Shown: piece after piece, positions 49,951 to 63,347 of the stretch
How the letters are laid out: every line of letters starts with the position of its first letter
Position numbering within the stretch: the first letter of the stretch is position 1
Assembly: GCA_964057225.1 (NCBI GenBank)
Contig: OZ059895.1
Location: forward strand, 11,036,001-11,100,000
Source of the DNA: Auanema rhodensis
Lineage: Eukaryota > Nematoda > Chromadorea > Rhabditida > Rhabditidae
Direction of reading: 5' to 3'
DNA length: 64,000 nucleotides
Made by a program: the position numbers and the translations under genes
The notes under the pieces: model-generated
What the model saw: the letters and a program-made list of their open reading frames with translations, nothing else
What the model was told of the DNA's origin: nothing
Database searches by the model: none

Positions 49951-51477
49951 CTGGTTTATAACTGTAATGTAGAAATAAGATTAAAGATAATTTGCTGCCT
50001 TGGGTTGAGCTATCTAAGTAAAACTACTTAAAAAGTGAAAACATTTGTTACGTTAGAGATAAAATTGAAAATCAGCTGCATGGCGTACTTTCAACGTGGT
50101 ATACTTGTAAGCGAAAATATCTGATATTCAATGATTTACATACTTATCCTCGTTATAGTTTTTTTCCAATTTCATGTTAGTTATGTAATTTTCCACGTTC
50201 CATCTGGATCCCTCGATGATATCAAATTTAATGTGCTCCAAATGCAAAAAATTAAAAAAGGTTTTACAGTTGTTCAGTGTTTAAACAATGTTTGTTTTGA
50301 TAAGAAATAGATAGAAACAGTAAAGTTGAAAGAAAGGTTCATTTACTGCTGGTTTATAACTGTAAAATAAAAAAAAGATTGAAGATACTTTGCTGCCTTG
50401 GGTTGAGCTATTTAAAGAAAACTACTTGAAAATTGAAAACATTTGTTACGGAAGAGATAAAATTGAAAATCAGCTGCATGGCGTACTTTTAACGTGGTAT
50501 AGTTGTAAGCGAAAATATCTGGTATTCAATGATTTACATACTTATCATCGTAATAGTTTTTTTTCAATTTAATGTTAGTTATGTAATTTTCCACGTTGCA
50601 TCTGGTTCCCTAAATGATATCAAATCTTATGTGCTCCAAATACAATAAAATGAAAAAGGTTTCACAGTTGTATAGTGTTTAAACAATGTTTGTTTTGATA
50701 GGAAATAGATAGAAACAGTAAAGTTAAAATGAAGGTTCATTAACTACTGGTTTATAACTGTGATATAGGAATAAGATTAAAGATAATTTGCTGCCTTGGG
50801 TTGAGCTATCTAAGTAAATCTACTTGAAAAGTGAAAACATTTGTTACAAAAGAGTTAAAATTGAAAATCAGCGGCATGGCGTACTTACAACGTGGTATAG
50901 TTGAAAGCGAAAATAACTGATTTCCAATGATTTACATACTTATCCTCGTTATAGTATTTTTCCAATTTCATGTTAGTTATGTAACTCTCCACGTTTCATC
51001 TGGTTCCCTCGATGATATCAAAGCTTATGTGCTCCAAATACAATGAATCAAAAAAGGGTTTCACAGTTGTATAGTGTTTAAACAATGTTTGTTTCGATAG
51101 GAAATAGATAGAAACAGTGAAGTTAAGATGAAGGTTCATTAACTACTGGTTTATGACTGTAATATAGAAATAAGATTAAAGATAATTTGCTGCCTCCGGT
51201 TGAGCTATCTAAGTAAATCTACTTGAAAAGTGAAAACATTTGTTACGGAAGAGATAAAATTGAAAATCAGCTGCATGGCGTACTTTCAACGTGGTATACT
51301 TGTGAGCGAAAATATCTGATATTCAATGATTTACATACTTATCCTCGTTATAGTTTTTTTCCAATTTCATGTTAGTTATGTGATTTTCGAAGTTCCATCT
51401 GGATCCCTCGATAATAGCAGTTCTTATAAGCTCCAAATACAATAAATTAAAAAAGGTTTCACAGTTGTATAGTGTTT
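49951..51477. repeat. 15-monomer-offset duplication, copy 2 (5980 bp)
   Basis: This is the partner of 43971-45497. It carries a cluster of private changes near 50840-50930: TTACAAAAGAGTTAAAATTG, AGCGGCATGG, TACTTACAACG and AAAATAACTGATTTCC. AGCGGCATGG is also found in the diverged monomer near 655, although there it sits in a different background. The block ends at 51478, where AGTGTTTAAAC replaces AGTGTTTTAAC. Confidence 0.8.
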
Positions 51478-54400
51478 AAACAATGTTTGTTTCGATAGGA
51501 AATAGATACAAACAGTAAAATTAAAATGAAGGTTCATTCACTACTGGTTTATAACTGTAATATAGAAATAAGATTGAAGATAATTTCCTGCCGGGGGTTG
51601 CGCTATCTAAGTAAAACTACTTGACAATCGGAAACATTTGTTACAGAAGAGATAAAATTGAAAATCAGCTGCATGGCGTACTTTTAACGTGGTATAGTTG
51701 TAAGCGAAAATATCTGGTATTCAATGATTTACATACTTATCCTCGTTATAGTTTTTTTCCAATTTCATGTTAGTTATGTAATTTTCCACGTTCCATCTCG
51801 ATCCCTCGATGATATCAAATTTTATGTGCTCCAAATACAATAAATCAAAAAAGGGTTTCACAGTTGTATAGTGTTTAAACAATGTTTGTTTCGATAGGAA
51901 ATAGATAAAAACAGTGAAGTTGAAAGAAAGGTTCATTTACTGCTGGTTTATGACTGTAAAATAAGAAAAAGATTGAAGATACTTTGCTGCCTTGGGTTGA
52001 GCTATTTAAGGAAAACTACTTGAAAATTGAAAACATTTGTTACGGAAGAGATAAAATTGAAAATCAGCTGCATGGCGTACTTTTAACGTGGTATAGTTGT
52101 AAGCGAAAATATCTGGTATTCAATGATTCACATACTTATCCTCGTTATAGTTTTTTTTTCCAATTTCCTGTTAGTTATGTAATTTTCGACGTTCCATCTG
52201 GATCCCTCGATGATAGCAATTCTTATAAGCTCCAAATACAATAAAATAAAAAAGGTTTCACAGTTGTAAAGTGTTTAAACAATGTTTGTTTCGATAGGGA
52301 ATAGATACAAACAGTAAAGTTAAAATGAAGGTTCATTAACTACTGGTTTATAACTGTAATATAGAAATAAGATTGAAGATAATTTTCTGCCGGGGGTTGC
52401 GCTATCTAAGTAAAACTACTTGACAATCGGAAACATTTGTTACAGAAGAGATAAAATTGAAAATCAGCTGCATGGCGTACTTTTAACGTGGTATAGTTGT
52501 AAGCGAAAATATCTGGTATTCAATGATTTACATACTTATCATCGTAATAGTTTTTTTTCAATTTCATGTTAGTTATGTAATTTTCCACGTTGCATCTGGT
52601 TCCCTCGATGTTATCAAATCTTATGTGCTCCAAATACAATAAAATGAAAAAGGTTTCACAATTGTATAGTGTTTAAACAATGTTTGTTTTGATAGGAAAT
52701 AGATAGAAACAGTAAAGTTAAAATGAAGGTTCATTAACTACTGGTTTATAACTGTCATATAGGAATAAGATTGAAGATAATTTTCTGCCTTGGGTTGAGC
52801 TACCTAAGTAAAACTACTTGAAAATCGGAAACATTTGTTACAGAAGAGATGAAATTGAAAATCAGCTGCATGGCGTACTTTCAACGTGGTATAGTTGTGA
52901 GCGAAAATATCTGATATTCAATGATTAAAATACTTATCCTCGTTATAGTTTTTTTTCCAATTTCATGTTAGTTATGTAATTTTCCACGTTCCATCTGGTT
53001 CCCTCGATGATATCAAATCTTATGTGCTCCAAATACAATAAATTAAAAAAGGTTTCACAGTTGTATAGTGTTTTAACAATGTTTGTTTCGATAGGAAATA
53101 GATAGAAACAGTAAAGTTGAAATAAAGGTTCATTAATTACTGGTTTATAACTGTAATGTAGAAATAAGATTAAAGATAATTTGCTGTCTTGGGTTGAGCT
53201 ATCTAAGTAAAACTACTTAAGAAGTGAAAACATTTGTTACGTTAGAGATAAAATTGAAAATCAGCTGCATGGCGTACTTTCAACGTGGTATAGTTGAAAG
53301 CGAAATTATCTGATATTCAGTGATTTACATACTTATCCTCGTTATAGTATTTTTCCAATTTCATGTTAGTTATGTAACTTTCCACGTGCCATCTAGTTCC
53401 CTCGATGATATCAAAGTTTATGTGCTCCAAATACAATAAATCAAAAAAGGGTTTCACAGTTGTACAGTGTTTAAACAATGTTTGTTTTGATAGGGAATAG
53501 ATAGAAACAGTAAAGTTAAGATGAAGGTTCATTAACTACTGGTTTATGACTGTAATATAGGAATAAGATTGAAGATAATTTGCTGCCTCCGGTTGAGCTA
53601 TCTAAGTAAATCTACTCGAAAAGTGAAAACATTTGTTACGGAAGAGATAAAATTGAAAATCAGCTGCATGTCGTACTTTCAACGTGGTATAGTTGAAAGC
53701 GAAAATATCTGATATTCAGTGATTTACATACTTATCCTCGTTATAGTATTTTTCCAATTTCATGTTAGTTATGTAACTTTCCACGTGCCATCTGGTTCCC
53801 TCGATGATATCAAATCTTATGTGCTCCAAATACAATAAATTAAAAAAGGTTTCACAGTTGTATAGTGTTTTAACAATGTTTGTTTCGATAGGAAATAGAT
53901 ACAAACAGTAAAGTTAAAATGAAGGTTCATTAACTACTGGTTTATAACTGTAATATAGAAATAAGATTGAAGATAATTTTCTGAAGGGGGTTGCGCTATC
54001 TAAGTAAAACTACTTGACAATCGGAAACATTTGTTACAGAAGAGATAAAATTGAAAATCAGCTGCATGGCGTACTTTGAACGTGGTATAGTTGTAAGCGA
54101 AAATATCTGGTATTCAATGATTCACATACTTATCCTCGTTATAGTTTTTTTTCCAATTTCCTGTTAGTTATGTAATTTTCCACGTTCTATCTGGTGCCCT
54201 CGATGATATCAAATCTTATGTGCTCCAAATACAATAAATTAAAAAAGGTTTCACAGTTGTATAGTGTTTTAACAATGTTTGTTTCGATAGGAAATAGATA
54301 GAAACAGTAAAGTTGAGATAAAGGTTCATTAATTACTGGTTTATAACTGTAATGAAGAAATAAGATTAAAGATAATTTGCTGCCTTGGGTTGAGCTATCT

Positions 54401-55183
54401 AAGTAAAACTACTTAAAAAGTGAAAACATTTGTTACGGAAGAGATAAAACTGAAAATCAGCTGCATGGCGTACTTTGAACGTGGTATAGTTGTAAGCAAA
54501 AATATCTGATATTCAATGATTTACATACTTATCCTCGTTATAGTATTTTTCCAATTTTATGTTAGTTATGTAATTTTCCACGTTGCATCTGGTTCCCTCG
54601 ATGATATCAAATCTTATGTGCTCCAAATACAATAAATTGAAAAAGGTTTCACAGTTGAATAGTGTTTAAACAATGTTTGTTTTGATAGGAAATAGATAGA
54701 AACAGTAAAGTTAAAATGAAGGTTCATTAACTACTGGTTTATAACTGTAATATAAGAATAAGATTGAAGATAATTTTCTGCCTTGGGTTGAGCTACCTAA
54801 GTAAATCTACTTGAAAAGTGAAAACATTTGTTACGGAAGAGATAAAATTGAAATTCAGCTGCATGTCGTACTTTCAACGTGGTATAGTTGAAAGCGAAAA
54901 TATCTGATTTTCAATGATTTAAATACTTATCCTCGTTATAGTATTTTTCCAATTTCATGTTAGTTATATAACTTTCCACGTTTCATCTGGTTCCCTCGAT
55001 GATATCAAAGCTTATGTGCTCCAAATACAATAAATCAAAAAAGGGTTTCACAGTTGTATAGTGTTCAAACAATGTTTGTTTCGATAGGAAATAGATAGAA
55101 ACAGTAAAGTTGAGAGAAAGGTTCATTAACTACTGGTTTATGACTGTAATATAGAAAAAAGATTGAAGATAATTTGCTGCCTC
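51455..55183. repeat. 10-monomer tandem higher-order unit, copy 1
   Basis: This stretch of about 3729 bp matches 55443-59170 at an offset of 3988 bp (10 monomers). The offset falls to 3987 bp after the T-run near 52151-52159, which has one T more than its partner. Shared rare marks are TTCTGAAGGGGGTTGCGC near 53978 and 57965, ATCTACTCGAAAAG near 53611 and 57598, GTTGAATAGTG near 54654 and 58641, GAAATTCAGCTGC near 54852 and 58838, and GTTATATAACTTTCC near 54962 and 58949. It ends at CTCCGG/CTCGGG (55184 against 59171). Confidence 0.92.
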
Positions 55184-55442
55184 CGGTTGAGCTATCTAAG
55201 TAAATCTACTTGAAAAGTGAAAACATTTGTTACGGAAGAGATAAAATTGAAAATCAGCTGCATGGCGTACTTTCAACGTGGTATACTTGTAAGCGAAAAT
55301 ATCTGGTATTCAATGATTTACATACTTATCCTCGTTATAGTTTTTTTCCAATTTCATGTTAGTTATGTAATTTTCCACGTTCCATCTCGATCCCTCGATG
55401 ATATCAAATTTTATGTGCTCCAAATACAATAAATCAAAAAAG

Positions 55443-58400
55443 GGTTTCACAGTTGTATAGTGTTTAAACAATGTTTGTTTCGATAGGAAATAGATACAAA
55501 CAGTAAAATTAAAATGAAGGTTCATTAACTACTGGTTTATAACTGTAATATAGAAATAAGATTGAAGATAATTTCCTGCCGGGGGTTGCGCTATCTAAGT
55601 AAAACTACTTGACAATCGGAAACATTTGTTACAGAAGAGATAAAATTGAAAATCAGCTGCATGGCGTACTTTTAACGTGGTATAGTTGTAAGCGAAAATA
55701 TCTGGTATTCAATGATTTACATACTTATCCTCGTTATAGTTTTTTTCCAATTTCATGTTAGTTATGTAATTTTCCACGTTCCATCTCGATCCCTCGATGA
55801 TATCAAATTTTATGTGCTCCAAATACAATAAATCAAAAAAGGGTTTCACAGTTGTATAGTGTTTAAACAATGTTTGTTTCGATAGGAAATAGATAAAAAC
55901 AGTGAAGTTGAAAGAAAGGTTCATTTACTGCTGGTTTATGACTGTAAAATAAGAAAAAGATTGAAGATACTTTGCTGCCTTGGGTTGAGCTATTTAAGGA
56001 AAACTACTTGAAAATTGAAAACATTTGTTACGGAAGAGATAAAATTGAAAATCAGCTGCATGGCGTACTTTTAACGTGGTATAGTTGTAAGCGAAAATAT
56101 CTGGTATTCAATGATTTACATACTTATCCTCGTTATAGTTTTTTTTCCAATTTCCTGTTAGTTATGTAATTTTCGACGTTCCATCTGGATCCCTCGATGA
56201 TAGCAATTCTTATAAGCTCCAAATACAATAAAATAAAAAAGGTTTCACAGTTGTAAAGTGTTTAAACAATGTTTGTTTCGATAGGGAATAGATACAAACA
56301 GTAAAGTTAAAATGAAGGTTCATTAACTACTGGTTTATAACTGTAATATAGAAATAAGATTGAAGATAATTTTCTGCCGGGGGTTGCGCTATCTAAGTAA
56401 AACTACTTGACAATCGGAAACATTTGTTACAGAAGAGATGAAATTGAAAATCAGCTGCATGGCGTACTTTTAACGTGGTATAGTTGTAAGCGAAAATATC
56501 TGGTATTCAATGATTTACATACTTATCATCGTAATAGTTTTTTTTCAATTTCATGTTAGTTATGTAATTTTCCACGTTGCATCTGGTTCCCTCGATGTTA
56601 TCAAATCTTATGTGCTCCAAATACAATAAAATGAAAAAGGTTTCACAATTGTATAGTGTTTAAACAATGTTTGTTTTGATAGGAAATAGATAGAAACAGT
56701 AAAGTTAAAATGAAGGTTCATTAACTACTGGTTTATAACTGTCATATAGGAATAAGATTGAAGATAATTTTCTGCCTTGGGTTGAGCTACCTAAGTAAAA
56801 CTACTTGAAAATCGGAAACATTTGTTACAGAAGAGATGAAATTGAAAATCAGCTGCATGGCGTACTTTCAACGTGGTTTAGTTGTGAGCGAAAATATTTG
56901 ATATTCAATGATTAAAATACTTATCCTCGTTATAGTTTTTTTTCCAATTTCATGTTATTTATGTAATTTTCCACGTTCCATCTGGTTCCCTCGATGATAT
57001 CAAATCTTATGTGCTCCAAATACAATAAATTAAAAAAGGTTTCACAGTTGTATAGTGTTTTAACAATGTTTGTTTCGATCGGAAATAGATAGAAACAGTA
57101 AAGTTGAAATAAAGGTTCATTAATTACTGGTTTATAACTGTAATGTAGAAATAAGATTAAAGATAATTTGCTGTCTTGGGTTGAGCTATCTAAGTAAAAC
57201 TACTTAAGAAGTGAAAACATTTGTTACGTTAGAGATAAAATTGAAAATCAGCTGCATGGCGTACTTTCAACGTGGTATAGTTGAAAGCGAAAATATCTGA
57301 TATTCAGTGATTTACATACTTATCCTCGTTATAGTATTTTTCCAATTTCATGTTAGTTATGTAACTTTCCACGTGCCATCTAGTTCCCTCGATGATATCA
57401 AAGTTTATGTGCTCCAAATACAATAAATCAAAAAAGGGTTTCACAGTTGTACAGTGTTTAAACAATGTTTGTTTTGATAGGGAATAGATAGAAACAGTAA
57501 AGTTAAGATGAAGGTTCATTAACTACTGGTTTATGACTGTAATATAGGAATAAGATTGAAGATAATTTGCTGCCTCCGGTTGAGCTATCTAAGTAAATCT
57601 ACTCGAAAAGTGAAAACATTTGTTACGGAAGAGATAAAATTGAAAATCAGCTGCATGTCGTACTTTCAACGTGGTATAGTTGAAAGCGAAAATATCTGAT
57701 ATTCAGTGATTTACATACTTATCCTCGTTATAGTATTTTTCCAATTTCATGTTAGTTATGTAACTTTCCACGTGCCATCTGGTTCCCTCGATGATATCAA
57801 ATCTTATGTGCTCCAAATACAATAAATTAAAAAAGGTTTCACAGTTGTATAGTGTTTTAACAATGTTTGTTTCGATAGGAAATAGATACAAACAGTAAAG
57901 TTAAAATGAAGGTTCATTAACTACTGGTTTATAACTGTAATATAGAAATAAGATTGAAGATAATTTTCTGAAGGGGGTTGCGCTATCTAAGTAAAACTAC
58001 TTGACAATCGGAAACATTTGTTACAGAAGAGATAAAATTGAAAATCAGCTGCATGGCGTACTTTGAACGTGGTATAGTTGTAAGCGAAAATATCTGGTAT
58101 TCAATGATTCACATACTTATCCTCGTTATAGTTTTTTTTCCAATTTCCTGTTAGTTATGTAATTTTCCACGTTCTATCTGGTGCCCTCGATGATATCAAA
58201 TCTTATGTGCTCCAAATACAATAAATTAAAAAAGGTTTCACAGTTGTATAGTGTTTTAACAATGTTTGTTTCGATAGGAAATAGATAGAAACAGTAAAGT
58301 TGAGATAAAGGTTCATTAATTACTGGTTTATAACTGTAATGAAGAAATAAGATTAAAGATAATTTGCTGCCTTGGGTTGAGCTATCTAAGTAAAACTACT

Positions 58401-59170
58401 TAAAAAGTGAAAACATTTGTTACGGAAGAGATAAAACTGAAAATCAGCTGCATGGCGTACTTTGAACGTGGTATAGTTGTAAGCAAAAATATCTGATATT
58501 CAATGATTTACATACTTATCCTCGTTATAGTATTTTTCCAATTTTATGTTAGTTATGTAATTTTCCACGTTGCATCTGGTTCCCTCGATGATATCAAATC
58601 TTATGTGCTCCAAATACAATAAATTGAAAAAGGTTTCACAGTTGAATAGTGTTTAAACAATGTTTGTTTTGATAGGAAATAGATAGAAACAGTAAAGTTA
58701 AAATGAAGGTTCATTAACTACTGGTTTATAACTGTAATATAAGAATAAGATTGAAGATAATTTTCTGCCTTGGGTTGAGCTACCTAAGTAAATCTACTTG
58801 AAAAGTGAAAACATTTGTTACGGAAGAGATAAAATTGAAATTCAGCTGCATGTCGTACTTTCAACGTGGTATAGTTGAAAGCGAAAATATCTGATTTTCA
58901 ATGATTTAAATACTTATCCTCGTTATAGTATTTTTCCAATTTCATGTTAGTTATATAACTTTCCACGTTTCATCTGGTTCCCTCGATGATATCAAAGCTT
59001 ATGTGCTCCAAATACAATAAATCAAAAAAGGGTTTCACAGTTGTATAGTGTTCAAACAATGTTTGTTTCGATAGGAAATAGATAGAAACAGTAAAGTTGA
59101 GAGAAAGGTTCATTAACTACTGGTTTATGACTGTAATATAGAAAAAAGATTGAAGATAATTTGCTGCCTC
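55443..59170. repeat. 10-monomer tandem higher-order unit, copy 2
   Basis: This is the second copy of the 3988 bp unit, nearly abutting the first; only about 260 bp of copy 1's right neighbour lies between the matched parts. Single-base differences noticed include CGTGGTTTAG near 56873, AAAATATTTGATATTC near 56891, GTTATTTATG near 56954 and TTTCGATCGGAAATAG near 57075. The copies are otherwise nearly identical by eye. Confidence 0.92.
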
Positions 59171-61012
59171 GGGTTAAACTATCTAAGTAAAACTACTTGA
59201 AAATTGAAAACGTTTGTTACGGAAGAAATAAAATTGAGAATCAGCTGCATGGCGTTCTTTCAACGTGGTATACTTGTAAGCGAAAATATCTGATATTCAA
59301 TGATTTACATACTTATCCTCGTTATAGTTTTTTTCCAATTTCATGTTAGTTATGTAATTTTCCACGTTCCATCTGGATCCCTCGATGATATCAAATTTTA
59401 TGTGCTCCAAATGCAGAAAATTAAAAAATGTTTCACAGTTGTATAGTGTTTGAACAATGTTTGTTTTGATAGGAAATAGATAGAAACAGTAAATTTAAAA
59501 TGAAGGTTCATTAACTGCTGGTTTATAACTGTAATATAGAAAAAAGATTGAAGATAATTTGCTGCCTTGGGTTAAGCTATCTAAGTAAAACTACTTGAAA
59601 ATTGAAAACATTTGTTACGGAAGAAATAAAATTGAAAAACAGCTGCATGGCGTACTTTTAACGTGGTATAGTTGTAAGCGAAAATATCTGGTATTCAATG
59701 ATTTACATACTTATCCTCGTTATAGTTTTTTTTCCAATTTCCTGTTAGTTATGTGATTTTCCACGTTCCATCTGGATCCCTCGATGATATCAAATTTTAT
59801 GTGCTCCAAATGCAAAAAATTAAAAAAAGGTTTCACAGTTGTATAGTGTTTTAACAATGTTTGTTTCGATAGGAAATAGATAGAAACAGTAAAGTTGAGA
59901 TAAAGGTTCATTAATTACTGGTTCATAACTGTAATGAAGAAATAAGATTAAAGATAATTTGCTGCCTTGGGTTGAGCTATCTAAGTAAAACTACTTAAAA
60001 AGTGAAAACATTTGTTACGGAAGAGATAAAATTGAAAATCAGCTGCATGGCGTACTTTGAACGTGGTATAGTTGTAAGCGAAAATATCTGATATTCAATG
60101 ATTTACATACTTATCCTCGTTATAGTATTTTTCCAATTTCATGTTAGTTATGTAATTTTCCACGTTGCATCTGGTTCCCTCGATGATATCAAATTTTATG
60201 TGCTCCAAATGCAAAAAATTAAAGAAGGTTTTACAGTTGTCCAGTGTTTAAACAATGTTTGTTTTGATAAGAAATAGATAGAAACAGTAAAGTTGAGAGA
60301 AAAGTTCATTTACTGCTGGTTTATAACTGTAAAATAAAAAAAAGATTGAAGATAATTTGCTGCCTTGGGTTGAGCTATCTAAGTAAAACTACTTGAAAAT
60401 TGAAAACATTTGTTACGGAAGAGATAAAATTGAAAATCAGCTGCATGGCGTATTTTGAACGTGGTATAGTTGTGAGCGAAAATATCTGATATTCAATGAT
60501 TTACATACTTATCCTCGTTATAGTATTTTTCCAATTTTATGTTAGTTATGTAATTTTCCACGTTGCATCTGGTTCCCTCGATGATATCAAATCTTATGTG
60601 CTCCAAATACAATGAATTGAAAAAGGTTTCACAGTTGTATAGTGTTTAAACAATGTTTGTTTTGATAGGAAATAGATAGAAACAGTAAAGTTGAGATAAA
60701 GGTTCATTAATTACTGGTTTATAACTGTAATGAAAAAATAAGATTAAAGATAATTTGCTGCCTTGGGTTGAGCTATCTAAGTAAAACTACTTGAAAATTG
60801 AAAACATTTGTTACGGAAGAGATAAAATTGAAAATCAGCTGCATGTCGTACTTTCAACGTGGTATAGTTGAAAGCGAAAATATCTGATATTCAATGATTT
60901 ACATACTTATCCTCGTTATAGTTTTTTTCCAATTTCCTGTTAAGTATGTAATTTTCCACGTTCCATCTGGATCTCTCGATGATATCAAATTTTATGTGCT
61001 CCAAATGCAAAA
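59171..61012. repeat. Monomers outside large duplicated blocks
   Basis: About 4.6 satellite monomers with scattered private variants and no long partner that I found in the window. Marks include CTCGGGTTAAAC near 59168, AACGTTTGTTACGG near 59210, GAAGAAATAAAATTGAGAATC near 59223, GAAAAACAGCTGC near 59634, TGGTTCATAACTG near 59920, TTGTCCAGTG near 60237 and GTATTTTGAACG near 60450. It separates the 10-monomer pair from the 3-monomer pair and may be an older part of the array. Confidence 0.8.
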
Positions 61013-62152
61013 AAATTAAAAAAGGTTTCACAGTTGTATAGTGTTTAAACAATGTTTGTTTCGATAGGGAATAGATACAAACAGTAAAGTTAAAATGAAG
61101 GTTCATTAACTACTGGTTTATAACTGTAATATAGAAATAAGATTGAAGACATTTTTCTGCCGGGGGTTGCGCTATCTAAGTAAAACTACTTGACAATCGG
61201 AAACATTTGTTACAGAGGAGATAAAATTGAAAATCAGCTGCATGGCGTACTTTGAACGTGGTATAGTTGAAAGCGAAAATATCTGATATTCAATGATTTA
61301 CATACTTATCCTCGTTATGGTATTTTTCCAATTTCATGTTAGTTATGTAATTTTCCACGTTCCATCTGGATCCCTCGATGATATCAAATTTTATGTGCTC
61401 CAAATGCAAAAAATTAAAAAAGGTTTCACAGTTGTATAGTGTTTTAACAATGTTTGTTTCGATAGGAAATAGATAGAAACAGTAAAGTTGAGATAAAGGT
61501 TCATTAATTACTGGTTTATAACTGTAATGAAGAAATAAGATTGAAGATAATTTGCTGCCTCCGGTTGAGCTATCTAAGTAAATCTACTTGAAAAGTGAAA
61601 ACATTTGTTACGGAAGAGATAAAATTGAAAATCAGCTGCATGGCGTACTTTTAACGTGGTATAGTTGTAAGCGAAAATATCTGATATTCAATGATTTACA
61701 TACTTATCCTCGTTATGGTATTTTTCCAATTTCATGTTAGTTATGTAACTTTCCACGTTCCATCTGGTTCCCTCGATGATATCAAAGCTTATGTGCTCCA
61801 AATACAATAAATCAAAAAAGGGTTTCACAGTTGTATAGTGTTTAAACAATGTTTGTTTCGATAGGAAATAGATAAAAACAGTAAAGTTAAGATGAAGGTT
61901 CATTAACTACTGGTTTATGACTGTAATATAGAAATAAGATTGAAGATAATTTGCTGCCTCCGGTTGAGCTATCTAAGTAAATCTACTTGAAAAGTGAAAA
62001 CATTTGTTACGGACGAGATAAAATTGAAAATCAGCTGCATGGCGTACTTTTAACGTGGTATAGTTGTAAGCGAAAATATCTGGTATTCAATGATTTACAT
62101 ACTTATCCTCGTTATAGTTTTTTTCCAATTTTATGTTAGTTATGTAATTTTC
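61013..62152. repeat. 3-monomer tandem duplication, copy 1 (1195 bp)
   Basis: This stretch matches 62208-63347 at a constant offset of 1195 bp (3 monomers). Shared rare marks are GAAGACATTTTTCTGCCGG near 61145 and 62340, ACAGAGGAGATAAAATTG near 61213 and 62408, and TTACGGACGAG near 62009 and 63204. Differences noticed are TCGATAGGG against TCGACAGGG (61065 and 62260), and AAATTGAAAATC against AATATGAAAATC near 62018 and 63213. It ends at TTTTCGACG/TTTTCCACG (62153 against 63348). Confidence 0.9.
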
Positions 62153-62207
62153 GACGTTCCATCTGGATCCCTCGATGATAACAATTCTTATAAGCTCCAA
62201 ATACAAT

Positions 62208-63347
62208 AAATTAAAAAAGGTTTCACAGTTGTATAGTGTTTAAACAATGTTTGTTTCGACAGGGAATAGATACAAACAGTAAAGTTAAAATGAAGGTTCA
62301 TTAACTACTGGTTTATAACTGTAATATAGAAATAAGATTGAAGACATTTTTCTGCCGGGGGTTGCGCTATCTAAGTAAAACTACTTGACAATCGGAAACA
62401 TTTGTTACAGAGGAGATAAAATTGAAAATCAGCTGCATGGCGTACTTTGAACGTGGTATAGTTGAAAGCGAAAATATCTGATATTCAATGATTTACATAC
62501 TTATCCTCGTTATGGTATTTTTCCAATTTCATGTTAGTTATGTAATTTTCCACGTTCCATCTGGATCCCTCGATGATATCAAATTTTATGTGCTCCAAAT
62601 GCAAAAAATTAAAAAAGGTTTCACAGTTGTATAGTGTTTTAACAATGTTTGTTTCGATAGGAAATAGATAGAAACAGTAAAGTTGAGATAAAGGTTCATT
62701 AATTACTGGTTTATAACTGTAATGAAGAAATAAGATTAAAGATAATTTGCTGCCTCCGGTTGAGCTATCTAAGTAAATCTACTTGAAAAGTGAAAACATT
62801 TGTTACGGAAGAGATAAAATTGAAAATCAGCTGCATGGCGTACTTTTAACGTGGTATAGTTGTAAGCGAAAATATCTGATATTCAATGATTTACATACTT
62901 ATCCTCGTTATGGTATTTTTCCAATTTCATGTTAGTTATGTAACTTTCCACGTTCCATCTGGTTCCCTCGATGATATCAAAGCTTATGTGCTCCAAATAC
63001 AATAAATCAAAAAAGGGTTTCACAGTTGTATAGTGTTTAAACAATGTTTGTTTCGATAGGAAATAGATAAAAACAGTAAAGTTAAGATGAAGGTTCATTA
63101 ACTACTGGTTTATGACTGTAATATAGAAATAAGATTGAAGATAATTTGCTGCCTCCGGTTGAGCTATCTAAGTAAATCTACTTGAAAAGTGAAAACATTT
63201 GTTACGGACGAGATAAATATGAAAATCAGCTGCATGGCGTACTTTTAACGTGGTATAGTTGTAAGCGAAAATATCTGGTATTCAATGATTTACATACTTA
63301 TCCTCGTTATAGTTTTTTTCCAATTTTATGTTAGTTATGTAATTTTC
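62208..63347. repeat. 3-monomer tandem duplication, copy 2 (1195 bp)
   Basis: This is the partner of 61013-62152. The two copies abut, so the pair is a young tandem duplication near the right end of the window. The same minus-strand open frame (at 61688-61903 and 62883-63098) is identical in both copies, which reflects copying rather than selection. Confidence 0.9.
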
